DNA of 64,000 nucleotides. It comes from Providencia hangzhouensis. Its GTDB lineage: Bacteria; Pseudomonadota; Gammaproteobacteria; Enterobacterales; Enterobacteriaceae. The translations under genes were made by a program, and so were the position numbers. The first letter of the stretch is position 1, and every line of letters begins with the position of its first letter. Shown here piece after piece: positions 17,147 to 25,029 of this stretch. The notes beneath the pieces are model-generated. The model saw nothing but the letters and a program-made list of their open reading frames with translations, made no database searches and was not told the origin of the DNA. The stretch is taken from NCBI RefSeq assembly GCF_029193595.2, contig NZ_CP135052.1:2418001-2482000 (forward strand), written 5' to 3'.

Positions 17147-18313
17147 ATGGCCGTATATCATCACGGCGTTGAAGTCGATGAAACCACCGACCTCAGCACC
17201 CTTATTCGAGATATCGACACTTCTGTGATTGGTATTGTCTGCACCGCAGAAGATGCCGACCCCGAAGTGTTCCCACTTGATACCCCCGTGTTAGTCACGC
17301 GCATTAAAACGGTACTCAGCAAAGCGGGTAAAACCGGTACGCTTTACACCACACTAAAAGCGATTGACGACCAATGCAGCCCCAAAGTGGTCATTGTGCG
17401 CGTTGCCGAAGCAAAAGAAGGCAGCGAAAAAACTCAAGACCAATTAGTGATTGGGGGTACCGGTGACGATGGCCGCTACACTGGCCTTTATGCCCTGCTA
17501 ACTGCCGAGGCCAATACCGATGAACGTCCGCGTATTTTGGCGGTACCGAAACTAGACACTAAGCCTGTTGCCATGCAGCTTGCGATTTTTGCCGAGCAAA
17601 TCAAAGCCTTTGCCTATATCAGCGCAAACGGCTGTAAAACTATCGCCGAAGCCAAGAAATACCGCGAGGATTTCAATCAGCGCGAGGTGATGATCATCTA
17701 TCCTGAATTTATCGCCTACAACAAAGAAAGTGGCCAAAACGAAGTTATCCCCGCCACCGCTTACGCCATTGGTTTACGCGCCAAGATTGATGCGGAACAA
17801 GGCTGGCATAAGTCGATTTCTAACGTGCCGGTTAATGGTGTTTTGGGTATTAGCGCGGATATTTACTGGACGTTACAAGGTAAAGACACCGACGCCAACG
17901 ATTTAAACAGCCACCAAATCACCACGTTGATTAAACGCGATGGGTACCGCATTTGGGGTAATCGCACCGGCGACAAAGAAATCTATACCTTTGAAGTGTA
18001 TACCCGCACCGCACAAATCTTGGCTGAAATGATCGCCGAGGCGCATTTTAGCTATATCGACAAAACACTCACCCCCTCATTGGTGAAAGATATTGTCGAT
18101 GGGATCAACCGCAAAGGCGCACAACTCGTCACGCAAGGCCGTTTATTAGGGTTCCAATGTTGGTATGACCCATCGGATAACCCGAAAGAAAATTTACGCG
18201 ATGGTAAGGCGCACATTCGCTACAAGTACACCCCCGTACCGCCACTGGAAAACCTGTCTTTAACGCAGGAATTCACTGACGAGTATTTCGCTGTTTTTGA
18301 CCAACTGGGCTAA
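17147..18313 (+). CDS. FI: Major tail sheath protein FI
   Basis: 388 aa contractile sheath subunit. MAVYHHGVEVDETTDLSTLI, VIGIVCTAEDAD, ERPRILAVPKLDTKPVA and GYRIWGNRTG are typical of P2 FI. ATG 17147 has CAGGAGA upstream; an open frame extending to 17039 would run through the dyad and is not credible. First gene of the plus-strand tail operon. Confidence 0.95.
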   Translation: MAVYHHGVEVDETTDLSTLIRDIDTSVIGIVCTAEDADPEVFPLDTPVLVTRIKTVLSKAGKTGTLYTTLKAIDDQCSPKVVIVRVAEAKEGSEKTQDQLVIGGTGDDGRYTGLYALLTAEANTDERPRILAVPKLDTKPVAMQLAIFAEQIKAFAYISANGCKTIAEAKKYREDFNQREVMIIYPEFIAYNKESGQNEVIPATAYAIGLRAKIDAEQGWHKSISNVPVNGVLGISADIYWTLQGKDTDANDLNSHQITTLIKRDGYRIWGNRTGDKEIYTFEVYTRTAQILAEMIAEAHFSYIDKTLTPSLVKDIVDGINRKGAQLVTQGRLLGFQCWYDPSDNPKENLRDGKAHIRYKYTPVPPLENLSLTQEFTDEYFAVFDQLG

Positions 18314-18325
18314 GGAAATTGAATT

Positions 18326-18838
18326 ATGGGTATGCCTAAAAAACTTTTTATGTTTGACCTGTTTATTGATGGCCAAACCTACCTTGGACAAGTAGAAGAA
18401 GTCACCCCACCAAAGCTGTCATTAAAAACAGAGGATTATCAGGGTGCCGGTATGGTGGGCTCTGTGGCTGTCATGATGGGCTTTGATTCTGGTGCATTAG
18501 ATATGGAGGCCTCTATGGGGGGCTTAATGTCTGAATTGCTGGAAAGCTGGGGCGCCACCATTGACGGTAAGCAATTCCGCTTTGCGGGCTCTTACTACAA
18601 TGATTCAACTGGTGAATCCGTTCCGTGTGAAATTCAAACTCGCGGACGTTTTACCGAATTGGATTTAGGCAGTGCGAAAGCCGGTGATAACACGCAACAC
18701 AAATACACCATCAAAAATACCTACTGCAAAATCACCATCAATAACAAAGAATCATTTGAAGTGGATTTGCTCAATATGGTGTGGAAAGTCAACGGCAAAG
18801 ACATGTTGGAAAAACACCGCGCCAACATTGGCCACTAA
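18326..18838 (+). CDS. FII: Major tail tube protein FII
   Basis: 170 aa, forms the inner tube inside the sheath. Starts MGMPKKLFMFDLFIDGQTYL and ends WKVNGKDMLEKHRANIGH, both typical of P2 FII. AAGGAA lies before the ATG; it follows FI by 12 bases. Confidence 0.95.
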   Translation: MGMPKKLFMFDLFIDGQTYLGQVEEVTPPKLSLKTEDYQGAGMVGSVAVMMGFDSGALDMEASMGGLMSELLESWGATIDGKQFRFAGSYYNDSTGESVPCEIQTRGRFTELDLGSAKAGDNTQHKYTIKNTYCKITINNKESFEVDLLNMVWKVNGKDMLEKHRANIGH

Positions 18839-18898
18839 TTAACACGGTGGGTTTAATCACCCACCCATTTCACGTTTATTTTAATAGGAATAGTAACC

Positions 18899-19201
18899 AT
18901 GGCTGAAGTTATTCAATTCGACGCACCTATCAAATTAGAGTCAGGGCAAGAAGTCACTGAAATCACCATCACCGACACCATGAAGCAAGTCGGCGCATTA
19001 CGTGGCTTAAAACTGTATGACGTGATGACCTCCGATGTGGATTCACTGATTAAATTGCTGCCACGTGTGACGTCACCGCGTATGACTGAGCGTGATGTTA
19101 TACAACTGCCAATCCCTGCATTAAATGCACTTGCTACCGGCGTTGCCAATTTTTTAGTACCGAACTCCCCGCAAGAGACGACAGACAACGCGGGAGAGTA
19201 A
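18899..19201 (+). CDS. E: Tail assembly chaperone protein E
   Basis: 100 aa. Positioned between FII and T and similar to P2 gpE (VTEITITDTMKQVGALRGLKLYDV, then RDVIQLPIPALNALA). It carries a T-TTT-TTA slippery heptamer at 19150-19156 in the X-XXY-YYZ register, from which a minority of ribosomes should shift to the E' frame. E and E+E' together chaperone the tape measure. Confidence 0.9.
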   Translation: MAEVIQFDAPIKLESGQEVTEITITDTMKQVGALRGLKLYDVMTSDVDSLIKLLPRVTSPRMTERDVIQLPIPALNALATGVANFLVPNSPQETTDNAGE

Positions 19202-19350
19202 TTGAGTGCCCGAACATTGAAACGGACGAGTTAATCGCTGATATCGCCACCGTTTTCCACTGGGCGCCGTCTGAATATGACGCCATGACGGTTGGCGAAA
19301 TCCTGTTATGGCATAAACGCGCAGCCGCCAGAACAGGAAATGAATCATGA
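19156..19350 (+). CDS. E': E' extension made by -1 ribosomal frameshifting from E
   Basis: After slipping at T-TTT-TTA (19150-19156) the -1 frame is open from 19156 to the TGA at 19348-19350, adding 64 residues to 86 of E for a product of about 150 aa. The tail part, with LIADIATVFHWAPSEYDAMT and LLWHKRAAA, matches the P2 E' type. No ATG opens this frame at its head. The stop overlaps the T start (ATGA). Frameshifting in E/E' is known for P2; its occurrence here is inferred from the sequence. Confidence 0.85.
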   Translation, partial: STELPARDDRQRGRVIECPNIETDELIADIATVFHWAPSEYDAMTVGEILLWHKRAAARTGNES

Positions 19351-22217
19351 GTGACCGCAATTTAAATATCAAAGTGTCGTTAAGTGCGGCGAATAAGTTA
19401 TCATCCCCTGTCAGTGCTGCACAGCGCAGCGCGGCAGGGTTAGCAACTCAAATCAAAGCCACACACGCTTCAATCCGTAATTTACAAAGCCAGTCGAAAA
19501 CGTTCGAACGGCTTTCTAATTCTGTTAATAAAAACTCACAAGCCTACGAAACAGCTAAAAATAAAGTTAAGGCGTTACGTGACCAATACCCCCCGCTAAC
19601 CCAGCAAACCGAAGAACAAAAGAAAACCTTGGCTGCTGCACGGTTAGAGCGTGACCGTTACGGCCGCACGCTTGACAAAGAAAAACAAAAACTCAATACC
19701 GTAACGGCCACATTATACCGCCACGGCATATCCGCACGACAAAGCGGTGATGCCACGGCACAAGTGACACGACGCACTGAAATCTATAACCGGCAGTTAG
19801 ACGAACAACGCCGCCGGCTTAATGCGGTCACTCGGGCACAAGGCCAATATGCAAAATCAAAAGAGCTACGCAATAAATTAGCCACTGGCGGTGCGATTGC
19901 TACCGCAAGCGGTGCGGGTGCGCTGTATGCCGGCGCGCGGATCACGGCTCCTGGTCGAGACTTTGATGAGGGCATGTCAACGGTTCAAGCCCTCACCCGA
20001 TTAGATAAAAACTCGCCACAACTGGCCATGTTACGTCAGCAAGCGCGAGAGCTGGGCGCCAGTACAGCGTATACCTCTACTGATGTGGCGGCTGGCCAAA
20101 AGTTTTTGGCGATGGCCGGTTTTACACCGGATGCCATTAAGGCCGCATTGGGTGGCGTACTTAACATGGGCTTAGCCGGTGACATGGATCTCGGTGATGC
20201 TTCCGATATCGGCTCAAACGTTCTGACGCAATTTCAATTGAAAGCGGAAGACATGAACCGCGTTTCTGACGTGCTCACGGCTACATTTACCCGCAGTAAT
20301 ACCGATTTACGCCAACTCGGTGAAACAATGACGTATGCAGGCCCGATTGCCGCACAACTTGGCGTCAGCCTTGAAAGTATGGCAGCAATGGCAGGAACCA
20401 TGGCAGATAACGGTATTCGGGGCAGTATGGCCGGTACGTCACTTCGCGCGGGCTTATCACGCATGGTTGCTCCAGTCGGCAAAGGCCAAGCCGCCCTTGA
20501 TAAACTGGGCGTCAGTGTTAAAGACACTAGCGGCAAACTCCGTGACGCCGACGAAATCTTAAAAGACGTTGGCAAAAGCATGCGTAAGTTTGATCAAGCC
20601 AGCCAAATTCGCATGAAAAAAGACATTTTCGGCGAGGAAGCGATGGTCGGTATGGGCGCCGTCATTGATGCCGTAATGAATGGCCGTTATGACGCACTGA
20701 AAACAGCCAATATGGGCGCCGAGGGTGAAGCCGATAAAAACGCTAAAGTTAAGATTGATAACTTAAAAGGCGACCTGAAACAGTTGCAATCTGCATGGGA
20801 GGATCTCGGCATTGAAATTCAAGAAAATGTCAATTCCCCTTTACGCCGTGTCACCCAATCATTGACAGGCTTTATTGGCAAAGTTGGCCAGTGGATGAAA
20901 GAGCACCCCAAAACCACGCAAGCCCTTGCAGTTGGGGCAATAGCAATTGCCACCTTAGTCACTGCCCTTGGCGCGTTAGCCCTTGCCGCGGCGGCGGTGA
21001 TTGTGCCGTTTGCCGCGATGCGACTTAGTCTATTTATGCTTACCGGCAGTCAAGGTTTTGGCGGCTTAATGGCCGCGGGCAGTAATGCCATTAACCTTAT
21101 TGGTGGCGGGTTTTCTTTGCTATTGAGCCCTGTGGGTTTATTTGTTGCCGCCATCGTGGCCGCTGGGGTATTAATTTATCAATATTGGGAACCCATTAAA
21201 GCTTTTTTCAGTGGGTTTTGGGATGGTTTTACGTCTGCCCTTGCGCCAATTGGTTTAGCTTTCAGCGCCACCTTCGCACCATTTGCCCCGATATTCGACG
21301 GTATTTCAAATGCGGTCAGCAAAGTGTGGAATTGGTTTAAAGAATTACTGTCACCGGTTCAATTATCTACTGAAGAATTGAAATCGTGCACCGAAGCCGG
21401 CCAAGTGTTCGGCGAGGTAGTGGGTAAAGCTATCAGCGCCCTATTCTTTCCCATTCAGCAAGTCGCCAAAGGCCTTGGCTGGATATTAGAAAAACTGGGT
21501 GTTATCCCCTCCGCGGCCGAAGCTGCCGCCGATGCGGCACGTGCCATGGGGGTTGACCCGAACGAAAAAGACCCATTCAAAGTACTGAACTCCGTTTCCG
21601 CTTATGCAGGGAAAACCGCCAAGGCCAACGAACAGGCACAAAAACAGCAAGCCGAGGCAACCAGTAAAATCACCAGTAGCGTCACCGTTGCCGGTAAACA
21701 ATTAGAAAAAAACAGCGAGCTACAACAAAAAGCCAATGACGTTAATCCGTTAGAAAATACGGAAAAATACGGCACGTTGGTGTATGACGGCGCAGAAAAG
21801 AAAAGCAAAACTAAAGGTAGTAAATCCGCATTAAGTGATGCCGCGGAGAGTGTTGATAGAAATAAACTCGGCGACATTGTGTTTAAAAACTTTCCGGCAG
21901 TAACGGCCGTTAATGGACTATATCAAGAGCCCCGTATAGCCGCGAGAAAAACCTCATTATTTCCACAATTCAATGATACGTTGATTAATACCTTAGCCCC
22001 TATTCAACCCAAATTAAATGCGGTACCGGTGGCAGTATCGCCGACACGGCCAGAACGGCAAATCATGCAGCCGGAATACAATACTTTTGAGTTGAATTTT
22101 TACGGTGTTGATATGAGCAATAAAAAAGAAATTGCCGACATTGTGAAACAGCAATTATCCACCTTGTTACGTGAACGTGATAGCCGCCGCCGTTCCAGCT
22201 TAAAAGATCAGGACTAA
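19347..22217 (+). CDS. T: Tail tape measure protein T
   Basis: 956 aa, the longest gene of the tail operon. Coiled-coil N terminus (about 20-150), the TP901-type tape-measure core with MSTVQALTRLD, ELGASTAYTSTDVAAGQKFLAMAG, GSNVLTQF and ADNGIRGSMAGTSLRAGLSR (about 210-370), then two hydrophobic stretches (about 525-555 and 570-610). Sets tail length and is ejected during infection. Starts within the E' stop codon. Confidence 0.95.
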   Translation: MSDRNLNIKVSLSAANKLSSPVSAAQRSAAGLATQIKATHASIRNLQSQSKTFERLSNSVNKNSQAYETAKNKVKALRDQYPPLTQQTEEQKKTLAAARLERDRYGRTLDKEKQKLNTVTATLYRHGISARQSGDATAQVTRRTEIYNRQLDEQRRRLNAVTRAQGQYAKSKELRNKLATGGAIATASGAGALYAGARITAPGRDFDEGMSTVQALTRLDKNSPQLAMLRQQARELGASTAYTSTDVAAGQKFLAMAGFTPDAIKAALGGVLNMGLAGDMDLGDASDIGSNVLTQFQLKAEDMNRVSDVLTATFTRSNTDLRQLGETMTYAGPIAAQLGVSLESMAAMAGTMADNGIRGSMAGTSLRAGLSRMVAPVGKGQAALDKLGVSVKDTSGKLRDADEILKDVGKSMRKFDQASQIRMKKDIFGEEAMVGMGAVIDAVMNGRYDALKTANMGAEGEADKNAKVKIDNLKGDLKQLQSAWEDLGIEIQENVNSPLRRVTQSLTGFIGKVGQWMKEHPKTTQALAVGAIAIATLVTALGALALAAAAVIVPFAAMRLSLFMLTGSQGFGGLMAAGSNAINLIGGGFSLLLSPVGLFVAAIVAAGVLIYQYWEPIKAFFSGFWDGFTSALAPIGLAFSATFAPFAPIFDGISNAVSKVWNWFKELLSPVQLSTEELKSCTEAGQVFGEVVGKAISALFFPIQQVAKGLGWILEKLGVIPSAAEAAADAARAMGVDPNEKDPFKVLNSVSAYAGKTAKANEQAQKQQAEATSKITSSVTVAGKQLEKNSELQQKANDVNPLENTEKYGTLVYDGAEKKSKTKGSKSALSDAAESVDRNKLGDIVFKNFPAVTAVNGLYQEPRIAARKTSLFPQFNDTLINTLAPIQPKLNAVPVAVSPTRPERQIMQPEYNTFELNFYGVDMSNKKEIADIVKQQLSTLLRERDSRRRSSLKDQD

Positions 22218-22220
22218 ATT

Positions 22221-22652
22221 ATGATGATGATTTATGGCATGTTTGTGTTTGAGCTACGCACCGCCCCTTATCAAACATTTAACCACTCACTTGACTGGCG
22301 CCATGTGAAAAATGACCGTGTTGGCCGCAGTGCTAAATGGCAGTATGTTGGCGCCGGTGAAGATAAGATCACGCTGGCCGGCACACTTTACCCCGAAGTG
22401 ACCGGCGGTGATGTATCGCTGGAATTACTAAAAACCTCTGCCTATGTTGCCCGCCCACTACCGCTGATTGAGGGCACTGGTACCATTTATGGGATGTATG
22501 TGATCACCAATTTAGTCACTGATAGAACAGAGTTTTTTTCGGATGGTAAGGCAAAAAAAATTGATTTTACGCTGTCGTTGAGTCGGGTGAATGAGGATGT
22601 TAGGGAAAGGCTGGCAGGTGTGGATGTTGGGGAGTTGATTACAATACAATAA
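22221..22652 (+). CDS. U: Tail protein U
   Basis: 143 aa. P2 gpU: MYGMFVFELRT-like start, YQTFNHSLDWRHVKN, KWQYVGAGEDKITLAGTLYPE and IEGTGTIYGMYVI. Required for tail completion. Last gene of the plus-strand tail operon, ending just before a strong terminator. Confidence 0.94.
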   Translation: MMMIYGMFVFELRTAPYQTFNHSLDWRHVKNDRVGRSAKWQYVGAGEDKITLAGTLYPEVTGGDVSLELLKTSAYVARPLPLIEGTGTIYGMYVITNLVTDRTEFFSDGKAKKIDFTLSLSRVNEDVRERLAGVDVGELITIQ

Positions 22653-22658
22653 CCAAAT

Positions 22659-22697
22659 TATCATTCCAGCTCTATCAACTGGAATGATATTTTTTTA
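22659..22697 (+). terminator. Strong intrinsic terminator of the FI-U operon
   Basis: TATCATTCCAG and CTGGAATGATA form a perfect 11-bp stem with a 9-base loop, followed by a run of seven T. It also separates the convergent cargo gene. Confidence 0.92.
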
Positions 22698-22703
22698 ATA
22701 TAA

Positions 22704-23714
22704 CTATGCAGTAATTTGAACTATTGCCGAAACATACTCATTCCAATTCACTTTACCACCTGAACAGTTTTCAATTGACCAACATTGATTTCTAGAACTG
22801 TAAAAACATACATATAAATTAAAATCTTCATCAGAAAGTGCATTATTGACAATACAAAGCCTATAATCAGATTCATTTTTTAAGAAGTGTCTATATTCAT
22901 TGGGGGTTAGCTGAATTTGTTTGCCAAGGCCAAATAAACCTTTAACTTCGATTCTTAATAGTTCATCAGATTTATATGCTTCTAAATCCCAACCAACATT
23001 GTCACGCTCAACACTTTTTATACTATAACCCTGTTTCTCATAGTACTCCGTCGTTCTTGCAACTGCTGATTTTTCTGTTTTCCTTCTTAGCTCAGGATTA
23101 CTATTATAAATAGCAGAGATAATATCTTCTTGCGTCATACTGTCTTGTTGTTCATTTATTAAAGAGGTTCTTAAATTTATAATTCTCTTCACTCGTTCAA
23201 CAAAGTCAGCGCCTTCACGGCTATCCCCATACCAAAAAGGTGATGTTCCCATTAAACCTTTTCCATTTCTAGGTACTCTCAAAGTTCGTTCTTCTACAGG
23301 AAGCAGTAAGCTATCTTTTGCATCAGCTTCAAACCAATAACTTTCCTCTTCATCATAATGAGCTCTTGGTTTAGCAGTATTCTCATCTAGTTTTTGAATA
23401 TTCCTAAAAACACGTGCATTTCTATACCACCCAATGACAACATTCCCATCACTAGGACTAGTTGCGCACCAGATAACATCAACACCATCAATGTATGGCT
23501 CTTTTATATTATCATTGCCTGAAATCCGTTCTAAATTAAAAGAAGAGCCTCTGTTCCTGACGTAACCATAATATTTACCGCCAAACTCCAAAAAATTTCG
23601 GTTTTCATGACCTGTTTTCATCTCACTAACGTAAGAACCACCATTGACTATTTTATCCGTAGTTTCTCCACGGTAATTTTCCATCCATCCAATATTACAA
23701 AATAAAATCGCCAT
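22704..23714 (-). CDS. DUF3883-type putative restriction nuclease with conserved N-terminal module (cargo)
   Basis: 336 aa. The C-terminal part (about 225-300) is a DUF3883-like PD-(D/E)xK nuclease fold: YYEKQGYSI, GWDLEAY, then RIEVKG, providing D and E-x-K. The N-terminal 110 residues (ILFCNIGWMENYRG, then DVIWCATSPSDGNVVIGWYRNARVFR) resemble a module fused to nuclease domains in other putative modification-dependent restriction proteins; a modified-base reading role is only inferred. It lies at the position of P2 Z/fun and is divergent from another nuclease-like gene. Confidence 0.65.
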   Translation of the reverse strand: MAILFCNIGWMENYRGETTDKIVNGGSYVSEMKTGHENRNFLEFGGKYYGYVRNRGSSFNLERISGNDNIKEPYIDGVDVIWCATSPSDGNVVIGWYRNARVFRNIQKLDENTAKPRAHYDEEESYWFEADAKDSLLLPVEERTLRVPRNGKGLMGTSPFWYGDSREGADFVERVKRIINLRTSLINEQQDSMTQEDIISAIYNSNPELRRKTEKSAVARTTEYYEKQGYSIKSVERDNVGWDLEAYKSDELLRIEVKGLFGLGKQIQLTPNEYRHFLKNESDYRLCIVNNALSDEDFNLYVCFYSSRNQCWSIENCSGGKVNWNEYVSAIVQITA

Positions 23715-23860
23715 ATATTTCTCCTTTTTATATATGATTACTCTATAACATTAATTATGATTATTCTGTAAGATAAATTGCTTAGCCGTTAATTCTATGA
23801 GACCAATTTATTGTCTTGTGTTTCCTATTTAGTATTCATATATTTTTCATGTAACATACT
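23715..23860. promoter_or_regulatory. Divergent promoter region of the two nuclease-like cargo genes
   Basis: 146 bases, very AT-rich, between two divergent genes. CTCCTTTTTATA just upstream of 23714 is the minus-strand ribosome-binding site (AAGGAG). No operator was recognised. Confidence 0.45.
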
Positions 23861-24349
23861 ATGCAGTATAAAATTACTTTACTGAGTTTATTGCTAATGA
23901 AAAAAGCATTTCAACGAATTGGTTCTGTATCTAATGCGCATGTTGGCCTTGATTTTGAACTCAAAGCTCAATTGTTTTTTGAAAAACAAGGCATTTTGTT
24001 GGAAAAAAATCACAAAGTAATGATAGGTGTTGATAAAATCAAAAAATATCATCGGTTTGATTTAGGTTGTTCTGAACAAAAAATCTTAGTTGAATGTAAA
24101 TCGCATCGCTGGACAACAGGTAATAATGTACCAAGCGCAAAATTAACAGTATGGAATGAAGCTATGTTTTATTTTCATTCTGCGCCAACTGACTATCGAA
24201 AAATAATGTTTGTACTTAAAGACAAAAGAAAAAAATCTGGTGAAACATTAGGTCAATATTATGTAAATAGATTTAAACATCTTATTCCTAATGGTGTAGA
24301 ACTATGGGAATACGATGAAGTTTCGATGAGTGCTACTCAGGTTTATTGA
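23861..24349 (+). CDS. PD-(D/E)xK nuclease-like cargo protein
   Basis: 162 aa, or 150 aa from the second Met at 23897; neither start has a good ribosome-binding site. VGLDFELKAQLFFEKQGI (Glu in a first helix), RFDLGC and ILVECKSHRWTTG provide the E...D...E-x-K pattern of restriction-endonuclease-like folds. The nearest known families are Mrr/DUF-type small nucleases, but I cannot name one. Divergent from the DUF3883 gene, so together they form one cargo locus between U and the tail-fibre genes. Confidence 0.6.
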   Translation: MQYKITLLSLLLMKKAFQRIGSVSNAHVGLDFELKAQLFFEKQGILLEKNHKVMIGVDKIKKYHRFDLGCSEQKILVECKSHRWTTGNNVPSAKLTVWNEAMFYFHSAPTDYRKIMFVLKDKRKKSGETLGQYYVNRFKHLIPNGVELWEYDEVSMSATQVY

Positions 24350-24374
24350 TTTGACAGAAATATTTTAATAACAA

Positions 24375-24393
24375 AGCCCCATTGGTTGGGGCT
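24375..24393. terminator. Bidirectional hairpin between cargo and tail-fibre operon ends
   Basis: AGCCCCA-TTGGT-TGGGGCT, a perfect 7-bp stem between convergent stop codons; T-rich on the minus strand, fitting the end of the late minus-strand operon. Confidence 0.7.
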
Positions 24394-24408
24394 CAGAGTA
24401 GATTAATG

Positions 24409-25029
24409 TTATTCGGGTTTTTCAGGCCAATCAATATCTGGTGCGAGTGAAGTATCAACACGGTTTAACAAAACACGGTATGTTTTCCACGCTGTTAATT
24501 TTGCGTTGTAATCGTCATCATCAAGACCAACTTCAATGGCATCTTGCAAATATGTGATAGTGGCATTCGCTTCCTCTAATCGCTGCGCCTTTTCCTGCTC
24601 GGCTTGTGCAACCAATACCGCTTTTTGAGCTTCAGTATCTGTTACCCATTTTTTGCCGTTCCACTTATCAAATTCTGTTTTCGGCTCTAAGAGAGTTAGC
24701 GTATCGGGCAAATCGCCAATAAAATCAATTTCAATCGGTTGGCGGGTTTCTGTGCTGTACGCTGTTTTACCTCTGTTATCTGTCACGATTTCCCACTTAG
24801 AGCCATCTTCACTACGCACCACCGCAAAGCCCGCTTTTGTCGGTAGTTCTGGTGCATCAATATAAGCGCCAGCGGACACGCTCACATCAAAATAAATATT
24901 CTCCATGCTCGCGTTTAAATATTCACGCGTTTGTGGGTCTGCTATATAAACTTTAATCCAACCCGCTTTTGTTGCTAAACCATTTTCGCCAATTTCTGCT
25001 TGTTCAATATCTAAATTATAGTTTTTCAT
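24409..25029 (-). CDS. G: Tail fibre assembly protein G
   Basis: 206 aa. A Tfa-like chaperone needed to fold or attach tail fibres: TKAGWIKVYIADPQTREYLNA at the N terminus, then a long helical segment (WNGKKWVTDTEAQKAVLVAQ) and the C-terminal AWKTYRVLLNRVDTSLAPDIDWPEKP, diagnostic of the family. Directly downstream of H with stop/start contact. Confidence 0.93.
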   Translation of the reverse strand: MKNYNLDIEQAEIGENGLATKAGWIKVYIADPQTREYLNASMENIYFDVSVSAGAYIDAPELPTKAGFAVVRSEDGSKWEIVTDNRGKTAYSTETRQPIEIDFIGDLPDTLTLLEPKTEFDKWNGKKWVTDTEAQKAVLVAQAEQEKAQRLEEANATITYLQDAIEVGLDDDDYNAKLTAWKTYRVLLNRVDTSLAPDIDWPEKPE

